Positions 1 to 5,408 of a stretch of 5,408 nt of DNA are shown one piece after another. The translations under genes and the position numbers were made by a program. Origin of the DNA: an uncultured Clostridiaceae bacterium (lineage in GTDB: Bacteria > Bacillota > Clostridia > Clostridiales > Oxobacteraceae); contig CALCDS010000365.1 of assembly GCA_937900065.1 (NCBI GenBank), forward strand, positions 1-5,408. Direction: 5' to 3'. Position 1 is the first letter of the stretch. Each line of letters starts with the position of its first letter. The notes under the pieces are model-generated. The model did no database searches, was not told the DNA's origin, and saw only the letters and a list, made by a program, of their open reading frames with translations.

Positions 1-62
1 GGCATAAGGCTTTTAAAACATTGACCAGGTAGAGCAGGCGGATGAAGAGACAAAAACTTAAC

Positions 63-96
63 TTGCTTTAATGCTTAAAAAGGGATATTATATAAT
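63..96 (+). promoter_or_regulatory. Candidate sigma-A promoter of the tRNA-fMet gene
   Basis: TTGCTT (63-68) and TATTAT (86-91) are separated by 17 bases, a standard vegetative promoter spacing. A second, perfect TATAAT lies at 91-96 but is 22 bases from the same -35 element, so TATTAT fits better. Transcription would begin near 98, about 38 bases before the mature tRNA. The DNA is very AT-rich, so a chance match is possible; position just before an isolated tRNA gene is the main support. Confidence 0.5.
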
Positions 97-135
97 ATGT
101 AAGTAAATAATAATATCATAAATATTAGAATACGA

Positions 136-211
<76 letters not shown>

Positions 212-218
212 TTGATGA

Positions 219-256
219 TAAGATCTTAGGCTTTTGTCTAAGGTCTTAATTTTTTA
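219..256 (+). terminator. Intrinsic terminator of tRNA-fMet
   Basis: Arms 219-231 and 236-248 form a 13-pair stem (two G-U pairs) closed by a UUUU loop, followed by six T at 250-255. It lies eight bases after the CCA end of the tRNA, so the tRNA is probably transcribed alone and separated from the protein genes downstream. Confidence 0.9.
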
Positions 257-318
257 TTCGGTTTAATTTATTAATTTTTTCCTATTCGGTATTTTAACTT
301 TATAAGAGCTTTAAAATA

Positions 319-353
319 CTGTTAATAATTATACCTGTATAGTATAATTTTAA
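319..353 (+). promoter_or_regulatory. Candidate promoter with overlapping palindrome, upstream of the propeller-niaR-UPF0182 cluster
   Basis: A perfect TATAAT at 343-348 has a weak -35 partner, CTGTTA (319-324), at 18 bases. The -10 element sits inside an inverted repeat: AATTATAC (327-334) and GTATAATT (342-349) are exact reverse complements around a seven-base centre, and TTAA (322-325 and 350-353) extends both arms, with one unmatched T at 326. A dyad over the -10 is the usual place for a repressor site. Which protein would bind, if any, is not shown. It would give the first gene a leader of about 240 bases. Confidence 0.35.
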
Positions 354-562
354 TGTATAGGCAGTATGAAACAGCACATGAAATCAGTCTATTTTGCATC
401 AATGAAATTTTTGGCTTTGGAATGGATTGATTTATAGGCAAGTCATAGATAGTGCGGGACACAGGTGAAAATGCGGTGCAGCTTGTAAAATGCCATCATT
501 CATTCAAATATATGAAAATAGATGGAATTGAAATATTTAAAAAAGCGGACAGCTTAACTTAG
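353..562 (+). pseudogene. Possible remnant of a short unidentified gene
   Basis: One frame from ATG at 353 runs to TAG at 560-562 and is broken by TGA (428-430) and TAG (446-448). The last section, 449-559, is 37 codons without a stop and reads like ordinary protein, including GENAVQLVKC and MKIDGIEIFKKADS. GTG at 452 could be a start, but no good ribosome binding site precedes it. I do not recognise a family. An open stretch of this length is not rare by chance, so this is only a weak suggestion of a decayed gene, or of a short peptide gene at 452-562. Confidence 0.2.
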
Positions 563-581
563 ATTATATACTTTTATCAAT

Positions 582-587
582 GGGGGG
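582..587 (+). promoter_or_regulatory. G-rich ribosome binding site selecting a TTG start
   Basis: Six G (582-587) end seven bases before TTG at 595-597. The upstream in-frame ATG at 580 lies on top of this G run and has no ribosome binding site of its own, so TTG at 595 is the better start. Confidence 0.65.
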
Positions 588-594
588 TTGTATT

Positions 595-1698
595 TTGAAA
601 AGACCTATAACACTTCTGATTGCAGTTGTTATATCTGTAATCGCATTGAGTATAATGTTTCCGACAGGGCCCGGAGAGATAGATATCATAAGCAGAATAA
701 GGCTGGCAAAAGAAAAGCCGGCAGTAACCGAAACGGTTAAGGAGTATAAGATAGATGAAATATCCAGATTGTCTGATTCAGGAAATGCTATTGCTTGGTC
801 CCATGATGAAAAGAGTTTGTATTGTTCGGCAGGAGTTCAGGATACAGATGATTATGGATTAGAGGATCTTTATTTATTTGATTTACAGGGAAATAAAAAA
901 AAGATAAACAGCAAGATTAAGCTGTATAATATAAGCGATGCGAAGTGGAGTTCTGATTTTAACATGCTCGCTTTCATTTCAACGCATGATGAGAAAAGCA
1001 GCTTGATTATATATGATGTAGAAAGAAATGCTATGAAAGATATAACTCCCAAAAATGTACTTGATGTAGGAGTAACTTCATATGATTGGGACAATGAATC
1101 ACTGAATATAATAATGTCTGTCGACATATCAAACCCAAGGATAGAGATATATAATCTAAAATCAGGCAAAAGCGGAAAACTGGACATAAGTTTAAAAGAA
1201 TGCAGGAATGTAAGCTTTTTTACTAATGGGAAGATTATTTTTTCGGCAAATGATGGGAATAAATATAAGATATATGAGGCGGACATGTATGGAAAGAATG
1301 TAGTTCCAATAACGGAGGGCTGGGATTTTAACATTTCACCTGACAGGCATAAGCTTTCCATATTATCGGATGGAGACGGGCAAAGAGGATTGTGGATATA
1401 CGATATGACTTCACATGAAAAAAGTGGGATTTCAGTGTCACCCATATATGAGGCATATTGGTTGGATGATAGCACGAGCCTGATGTATTCAATTGAACTT
1501 GACAGCAGAAACACGGAAATTTACAAAGGAACCATATACTGTTATGGGAAAGATGGTAAAACCACAAATGTGTCAGGCGCAATATACACACGGTTTGTGC
1601 CGTCTTTAGGTGGAAATAAAATTGCTATGATTTCTCCGGAATCATATAAAGTAAAAAAAGAAGACAAAGGCATATTTATTGGCAATATATATAGATGA
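595..1698 (+). CDS. Membrane-anchored TolB-like beta-propeller protein
   Basis: A predicted 367-residue protein of unknown exact role that probably sits outside the membrane. Residues 2-3 are KR, residues 4-22 form one hydrophobic helix (anchor or signal peptide), and the rest is soluble. No signal peptidase AXA site or lipobox is clear. The body contains repeated strand-turn units of the TolB/PD40 kind: W68-S69 then DEKSLYC; W118 with SSDFNMLAFIS; W165 with DNESLNIIMS; then units near 204-218, 244-258 (NISPDRHKLSILS), 285-300 and 331-347. That gives about six or seven blades. Such propellers usually bind proteins or glycans; no catalytic residues can be named. The TTG start is chosen from the G-rich ribosome binding site; ATG at 580 would add five residues. 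The gene ends 25 bases before niaR, so co-transcription is likely. Fold moderately sure, function unknown. Confidence 0.82.
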   Translation: MKRPITLLIAVVISVIALSIMFPTGPGEIDIISRIRLAKEKPAVTETVKEYKIDEISRLSDSGNAIAWSHDEKSLYCSAGVQDTDDYGLEDLYLFDLQGNKKKINSKIKLYNISDAKWSSDFNMLAFISTHDEKSSLIIYDVERNAMKDITPKNVLDVGVTSYDWDNESLNIIMSVDISNPRIEIYNLKSGKSGKLDISLKECRNVSFFTNGKIIFSANDGNKYKIYEADMYGKNVVPITEGWDFNISPDRHKLSILSDGDGQRGLWIYDMTSHEKSGISVSPIYEAYWLDDSTSLMYSIELDSRNTEIYKGTIYCYGKDGKTTNVSGAIYTRFVPSLGGNKIAMISPESYKVKKEDKGIFIGNIYR

Positions 1699-1711
1699 TT
1701 CATGCAAGACT

Positions 1712-1718
1712 GGTGGTG
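1712..1718 (+). promoter_or_regulatory. Ribosome binding site deciding the niaR start
   Basis: GGTGGTG matches the Shine-Dalgarno GGAGGTG at six of seven positions and lies five bases before ATG at 1724. An earlier in-frame TTG at 1679 would overlap the preceding gene and add 15 residues that do not look like part of the family. Confidence 0.6.
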
Positions 1719-1723
1719 TTATC

Positions 1724-2248
1724 ATGGACGGAGCAAATAGAAGAAAAAAAATAATACAAATATTAGATAAAAGTGCCGGTGCATGCCCGGGTGCATACAT
1801 TGCCAAAATACTAAACGTATCCAGGCAGGTTATTGTACAGGATATAGCTATATTGAGGGCTAAGGGAAACGGGATAATCGCAACGCCTCAGGGTTATATA
1901 ATACCGAAGTTTTATCCAAAGCCACTTATAAAAAGAGTAATAGCTTGTACGCATGATAAGAATGGACTCGAGGATGAACTTAAAACGATAATTTCGCTAG
2001 GGGGCAGGGTCATCGATGTTATGGTTGAGCATCCCGTATATGGCGAAATAAAAGGCATGCTCATGCTTTCATCGATATATGATGTCGATGTTTTCATAAA
2101 AAAGCTTGAGAAGAGTGCCGGACAGCCTCTGCTCGTGCTTACCGGAGGGACACACCTTCACACCATAGAGGCTGATTCCGATGATAAGCTTGATATGATT
2201 GAAGATGAGTTAAAAAAGAAAGGATATCTGCTAAATACGAAATCCTGA
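1724..2248 (+). CDS. niaR: Niacin-responsive transcription repressor NiaR (HTH_11 plus 3H domain)
   Basis: A 174-residue cytoplasmic DNA-binding repressor. Members of this family (YrxA in Bacillus subtilis, TM1602 in Thermotoga maritima) bind nicotinic acid and shut down NAD biosynthesis or niacin transport genes. Residues 4-60 form the winged helix; the recognition-helix segment NVSRQVIVQDIAILR (31-45) and IIATPQGYII (51-60) are typical. Residues 70-170 are the 3H domain: H77, H103 in EHPVYG, and H144/H146 in GGTHLHT. H77, E85, H144 and H146 match, by spacing, the metal ligands I recall for TM1602. Length is normal for the family. The ATG start agrees with the usual N-terminal GANRR pattern. 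It lies 25 bases after the propeller gene and 51 before UPF0182. No nad or niaP gene is in the window, so its targets lie elsewhere. Confidence 0.93.
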   Translation: MDGANRRKKIIQILDKSAGACPGAYIAKILNVSRQVIVQDIAILRAKGNGIIATPQGYIIPKFYPKPLIKRVIACTHDKNGLEDELKTIISLGGRVIDVMVEHPVYGEIKGMLMLSSIYDVDVFIKKLEKSAGQPLLVLTGGTHLHTIEADSDDKLDMIEDELKKKGYLLNTKS

Positions 2249-2285
2249 TGTATTATATATACATTCATTGATAAAATACAGCTGT

Positions 2286-2292
2286 AAGGAGG
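2286..2292 (+). promoter_or_regulatory. Strong ribosome binding site of the UPF0182 gene
   Basis: AAGGAGG, a full Shine-Dalgarno match, ends seven bases before the ATG at 2300 and fixes that start. Confidence 0.85.
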
Positions 2293-2299
2293 AAAGCCT

Positions 2300-5065
2300 A
2301 TGAAGATTAGTAAGTTTTTTAACTGGAAAGTCATACTTGCCGTCATTGTAATATTGTTTATAATATTCTTTTCAAGCATCATAAATTTTGCTGTGGATTT
2401 TCAGTGGTTCAAAGAGGTCGGATATATCGGGGTATATTTTACAAAGATTGTTACTGAAGCGAAAATCGTTGTACCTTTATTTATAATACTTAGTTTCTTG
2501 ATATATGTGTATCTGACATACTTGAAGAATGAGTATATAAAATATTCGAAGACCATATATGCAAGCAGTCAGCTAAAATCAATAAATAGAAGATTGCTGC
2601 TTACATCATGCATAATATCGATAGTCGTATCGACTGCATTGACATCATCTTTATGGTATGATATTTTAAAGTTTATGAATGCGACTTCATTCAATTTGAA
2701 AGACCCGCTTTTTAACAAGGATATAAGCTTTTATATATTCAAGCTTCCTGTGTATAATCAGCTATACGGTTTTGTGATGAGTGCTCTTGTAGTGGCTGCT
2801 GTAATCACTCTGGTATTTTACATTTTTATATGCGGGTCGATAAAAGATTTTACAGAAGACGGCGGCAATGTGCTCAGTATGGATAGGGGCAGAAGGAAGA
2901 TATTAGGCAAGGAGATATTTGAGATCACTGCAAAACATATGGCATTTTTTGTGAGCGCGATATTTGTAGTCTTAGCTGTGGGTTTTGTGCTTAAAAGCTA
3001 CAGCCTGGTTTATTCTCAAAGGGGTGTGGCATTTGGGGCAAGCTACAGCGATGTTCATGTTACGCTTCTGTTTAACAGGATTTTTACGGTTTTGAGCATA
3101 CTTGCAGCCATATCATTTTTCTATGCATTGTTTAGAAAGAATTTAAAAATGACATTATGGATAATAGGTCTTATGGTCGGAGCATCATTGATACAAGGAA
3201 TTGTTGAAGCCGGCGTACAGAGGCTTATTGTGACTCCTAATGAAATAGATAAGGAAAAGCCGTTTATAGAATATAATATAAAATATACCAGGAGTGCATA
3301 TGGTCTTGATAAAGTCGAGGAAAAGGATTTTCCTGCTGAACAGAGCTTGACACCTCAAAATATCGAAGATAACAGGGCAACTATAAACAATATAAGGGTC
3401 AACGACTTTGCTCCGACACTTCAGGTTTATAATCAATTGCAGGGAATGAGACCATATTACAGATTTAACGATGTCGATATAGACAGGTATAATATTGACG
3501 GCAAATATACGCAAACATTCATATCGGCAAGGGAGCTCGATCAGGAAAAGATAGATCCAAAGTCCCAGACCTGGCAGAATAAGCATCTGATGTTTACCCA
3601 TGGGTTTGGAATTGCAATGTCTCCTGTAAATACGGTAACTACAGAAGGACAGCCGAAGCTGATCATAAAGAATATACCGCCAGTATCGACTGTTGATTTG
3701 AAAATAGATAGGCCTGAAGTTTATTTTGGGGAGATAACCGACGATTATATAATAACCAATACTAAATTGCATGAAATGAATTATCCGTCAGGGGATACGA
3801 ACAAACAAACTGTATATGGCGGCAATGCTGGCATAAAGTTGAATCCATTAAACAGGCTCATATTTGCGATAAACAGGGCAAATATCAATATACTGTTGTC
3901 CCAGGATATTACATATGACAGCAGGATAATATTGGACAGAAATATTGTGGATAGGGTCAAGACAATAGCTCCATTCCTTTCATACGATCAGGATCCTTAT
4001 ATAGTATTGAACAATGGAAAACTGTACTGGATAATAGACGCATATACCACGAGCTCAAAATATCCGTATTCCGAGCCGCAGGGCGACATAAATTATGTAA
4101 GAAATTCAGTTAAAGTGATAATAGATGCATATAACGGCACAACCAATTTTTATCTGATAGATGAAAATGATCCTTTGGCTGTCACCTACAGCAAGATATT
4201 CCCCGGATTGTTTAAAAGCATAAAAGATGTACCAAAGGGTTTCGTAGAGCATTTCAGGTATCCTGAAGACATATTCAATATACAGCTTGAGGTTTATAAA
4301 AAATACCACATGACAAACCCGAATGTGTTTTACAATAAAGAGGATCTATGGTCGGTTTCAGAGGATGGTCAGACAACTGAAAATTCAGGACAGCAGTCAA
4401 GGATGGAACCTTCATATATAGTGATGAAGCTTCCGGACGAGGGCGCAGGTGAAGAATTCATGCTTATAAGTCCTTATACTCCGAATGGGAAGAGCAATAT
4501 GGTGGCATGGCTGGCCGCCAGGATGGACGGTAAAAATTACGGAAAGCTTATTGTATATAAATTTCCCAAACAAAAGGTAACATATGGTCCGTCCCAGTTT
4601 ATGGGCAGGATAAACCAAGACACCACGATATCAAGAGAACTTTCGCTGTGGAGGCAGCAAGGCTCTGATGCCGTAATCGGAAGCGTGCTTACGATACCGA
4701 TTGAAAAATCCCTGCTCTATGTTGCTCCGGTTTATATAAAGTCGGTTGGAACCAATAATATTCCTGAAGTCAAAAGGGTTATAGTCGGTTATGGAGACAG
4801 GATCATAATGGATGAAACCCTTGAAAAAGCTTTAAATTCAATGTTCAATTTAGCTGCGCCTGAAGGAAATGCTCCTGCGGCGCCAAATACTCAAACCGTA
4901 CCAGAGCAGCAGGTCGATACAACTGCCAAGGAGCTCGCAGGTAAGGCAAATGAGCTGTTTAAAAAGGCCAAGGATGCTCAGCAGAGCGGCAATTGGTCTG
5001 ATTATGGAGAATATTTAAAACAGCTTGAAGATGTTTTAAATCAGTTAAATAAAGCTGTAGAATAA
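2300..5065 (+). CDS. UPF0182 (COG1615) family integral membrane protein
   Basis: A 921-residue membrane protein of a widespread but uncharacterised family. Seven hydrophobic helices lie at about 11-32, 53-74, 99-119, 154-178, 212-232, 257-278 and 283-306, followed by a large soluble domain predicted to be extracytoplasmic. Family-typical segments are in place: DVDIDRYNIDGKYTQ (391-405), ARELD (410-414), LMFTHGFGIAMSPVN (430-444), DPYIVLNNGKLYWIIDAYTT (565-584), YPYSEP (588-593), FRYPEDIF (652-659), AWLAARMDG (736-744), INQDTTIS (771-778) and RVIVGYGDRIIM (826-837). A P/A/Q-rich linker (about 853-873) leads to a charged helical tail (874-921) with GNWSDYGEYLKQLE. It looks full length and intact. 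No catalytic motif is known. It has a perfect ribosome binding site and no convincing promoter in the 51-base gap, so it may be read through from niaR. Family assignment is very sure, function unknown. Confidence 0.96.
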   Translation: MKISKFFNWKVILAVIVILFIIFFSSIINFAVDFQWFKEVGYIGVYFTKIVTEAKIVVPLFIILSFLIYVYLTYLKNEYIKYSKTIYASSQLKSINRRLLLTSCIISIVVSTALTSSLWYDILKFMNATSFNLKDPLFNKDISFYIFKLPVYNQLYGFVMSALVVAAVITLVFYIFICGSIKDFTEDGGNVLSMDRGRRKILGKEIFEITAKHMAFFVSAIFVVLAVGFVLKSYSLVYSQRGVAFGASYSDVHVTLLFNRIFTVLSILAAISFFYALFRKNLKMTLWIIGLMVGASLIQGIVEAGVQRLIVTPNEIDKEKPFIEYNIKYTRSAYGLDKVEEKDFPAEQSLTPQNIEDNRATINNIRVNDFAPTLQVYNQLQGMRPYYRFNDVDIDRYNIDGKYTQTFISARELDQEKIDPKSQTWQNKHLMFTHGFGIAMSPVNTVTTEGQPKLIIKNIPPVSTVDLKIDRPEVYFGEITDDYIITNTKLHEMNYPSGDTNKQTVYGGNAGIKLNPLNRLIFAINRANINILLSQDITYDSRIILDRNIVDRVKTIAPFLSYDQDPYIVLNNGKLYWIIDAYTTSSKYPYSEPQGDINYVRNSVKVIIDAYNGTTNFYLIDENDPLAVTYSKIFPGLFKSIKDVPKGFVEHFRYPEDIFNIQLEVYKKYHMTNPNVFYNKEDLWSVSEDGQTTENSGQQSRMEPSYIVMKLPDEGAGEEFMLISPYTPNGKSNMVAWLAARMDGKNYGKLIVYKFPKQKVTYGPSQFMGRINQDTTISRELSLWRQQGSDAVIGSVLTIPIEKSLLYVAPVYIKSVGTNNIPEVKRVIVGYGDRIIMDETLEKALNSMFNLAAPEGNAPAAPNTQTVPEQQVDTTAKELAGKANELFKKAKDAQQSGNWSDYGEYLKQLEDVLNQLNKAVE

Positions 5066-5070
5066 TTAGG

Positions 5071-5108
5071 CATTAAAAAATTCCGGCATCTGTCGGAATT
5101 TTTTAATG
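5071..5108. terminator. Bidirectional intrinsic terminator between convergent genes
   Basis: Arms 5071-5085 and 5094-5108 are exact 15-base reverse complements (CATTAAAAAATTCCG and its partner) around the loop GCATCTGT. A-runs on one arm and T-runs on the other give a U tract in either direction. It ends the UPF0182 transcript, starting six bases after its stop, and also the minus-strand gene, whose TAA stop (5103-5105) lies inside the stem. Confidence 0.9.
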
Positions 5109-5306
5109 TGCTGTATTTTTTGCGTTTAAAAATTTTAACTGCTCAATTGTGAGTCCATCCAGGTATTGTGCTTTTTGGGCTATATCGCTTTTGGTCAGTA
5201 TCTTTTTTTCTATTAGCAGTTCAATTAGGCTGACGATTGCAAGTGTATTTTTGTAATCAATGTCCTTAAGGTCTGCGATCTCACCTATTATATCGGCCTT
5301 GTTCAT
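5103..5306 (-). CDS. Small uncharacterised helical protein (67 residues)
   Basis: I do not recognise a family. The predicted 67-residue protein begins MNKADIIGEI and has no signal peptide or membrane segment. It looks mainly helical: a segment LAIVSLIELLIEKKILTKSD (22-41) has an amphipathic pattern, followed by a second helix-like stretch near 42-62 (LTIEQLKFL). The pattern of a hydrophobic helix, EKKILTKSDI, then another helix resembles small helical adaptor or oligomerising modules, but no function can be given. It is likely real: AGGAGG sits seven bases before the ATG, and a strong shared terminator closes it. It is convergent with the UPF0182 gene, with 37 bases between stop codons. A weak promoter candidate on the minus strand is TTTAAA, 17 bases, then TACATT, between about 5346 and 5374. 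Confidence 0.75.
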   Translation of the reverse strand: MNKADIIGEIADLKDIDYKNTLAIVSLIELLIEKKILTKSDIAQKAQYLDGLTIEQLKFLNAKNTAH

Positions 5307-5313
5307 TATAAAA

Positions 5314-5319
5314 CCTCCT
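5314..5319 (-). promoter_or_regulatory. Strong ribosome binding site of the small minus-strand gene
   Basis: Read on the minus strand this is AGGAGG, seven bases before the ATG (complement of 5304-5306). It is the main reason to accept this short frame as a gene. Confidence 0.85.
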
Positions 5320-5379
5320 GCCTTTGAAATTTAATATGCTTTGGAACAATGTATCTTTCGGATTGTCCCATTTAAAGGA

Positions 5380-5407
5380 TTGACATAAAGAATATATAAT
5401 ATACAAT
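5380..5407 (+). promoter_or_regulatory. Near-consensus sigma-A promoter leading out of the window
   Basis: A perfect TTGACA (5380-5385) is followed after 16 bases by TACAAT (5402-5407), five of six matches to the -10 consensus. A perfect TATAAT at 5395-5400 is only nine bases from the -35 and so cannot pair with it. Transcription would start just past the right edge, driving an unseen plus-strand gene. Confidence 0.6.
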
Positions 5408-5408
5408 G

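Larger units (their letters stand above)
257..594. other. 338-base leader region without a firm gene
   Basis: This very AT-rich stretch separates the tRNA terminator from the first protein gene. It holds a candidate promoter and palindrome (319-353), a possible broken reading frame (353-562) and the ribosome binding site of the propeller gene (582-587). A short direct repeat, TATTCGGT at 255-262 and 283-290, lies at its left end, each copy following a run of T. A second, weaker -10-like element, TATACT (567-572), lies just ahead of the ribosome binding site but has only a poor -35 partner. I see no riboswitch or RNA fold that I can name. Confidence 0.6.

Noticed and set aside
1..62. Possible tail of an upstream gene, with short open frames ending at 22-24 or 30-32.
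   Set aside because: Only 7 to 9 codons are visible, no family is recognisable and no terminator follows, so neither gene nor strand can be supported.
255..290. Direct repeat TATTCGGT, twice, each after a T run.
   Set aside because: Only eight bases and two copies; it fits a small local duplication and no repeat element or binding array is supported.
580..594. ATG at 580 as the start of the propeller gene, giving an MGGC N-terminus that might suggest a lipid-modified cysteine.
   Set aside because: The ATG has no ribosome binding site and overlaps the G run that serves TTG 595; a cysteine ahead of the hydrophobic helix is not a lipobox.
870..1514. Minus-strand open frame of 214 codons inside the propeller gene.
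   Set aside because: It is antisense to a coherent propeller protein and its composition (many S, F, L, I) is typical of a complement shadow.
2248..2264. Palindrome ATGTAT-TATAT-ATACAT between niaR and UPF0182, as an operator or promoter.
   Set aside because: The arms are only six bases in very AT-rich DNA, and no -35/-10 pair with good spacing is present.
3185..3772. Minus-strand open frame of 195 codons inside the UPF0182 gene.
   Set aside because: It overlaps strongly conserved UPF0182 segments and reads as a shadow frame rich in Y, I and C.
5395..5400. Perfect TATAAT as the -10 partner of TTGACA at 5380.
   Set aside because: The spacing is nine bases, far too short; TACAAT at 5402 with 16 bases fits instead.

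Overview
The window looks like chromosomal DNA of a low-GC Firmicute, most likely a member of the Clostridia. The signs are AT-rich DNA, heavy use of ATA and AGA/AGG codons, AGGAGG-type ribosome binding sites, a niacin-responsive NiaR (YrxA-type) repressor with a 3H domain, and a UPF0182 membrane protein. The genus cannot be fixed from the sequence. No transposase, phage gene, CRISPR array or rRNA is visible, so this reads as ordinary core or near-core chromosome.

Layout. Bases 1-62 hold no recognisable gene. An initiator tRNA-fMet (136-211, CCA encoded) follows with its own candidate promoter (about 63-96) and a strong intrinsic terminator (219-256). The next ~340 bases, up to the first protein gene, contain a palindrome overlapping a perfect TATAAT (322-353) and a possible decayed short reading frame (353-562). 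Three plus-strand genes then follow closely: a membrane-anchored beta-propeller protein (595-1698, TTG start), the transcription repressor NiaR (1724-2248) and a 921-residue UPF0182 protein (2300-5065). The gaps are 25 and 51 bases with no terminator between them, so they may be one transcription unit. A long hairpin (5071-5108) closes this unit and also ends a small uncharacterised gene arriving from the minus strand (5103-5306). At the right edge a near-consensus promoter (5380-5407) points out of the window.

How the genes may work together. NiaR is a cytoplasmic repressor that senses niacin and controls NAD biosynthesis or niacin uptake elsewhere in the genome; no NAD gene lies here. The propeller protein and UPF0182 are both predicted to place large domains outside the membrane. 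Joint action at the cell surface is possible, but that is only inferred from position. I see no clear new defence or mobile system. The least explained items are the T-stem of the initiator tRNA, the palindrome at 322-353, the small minus-strand protein, and the unknown role of the two envelope proteins beside niaR.
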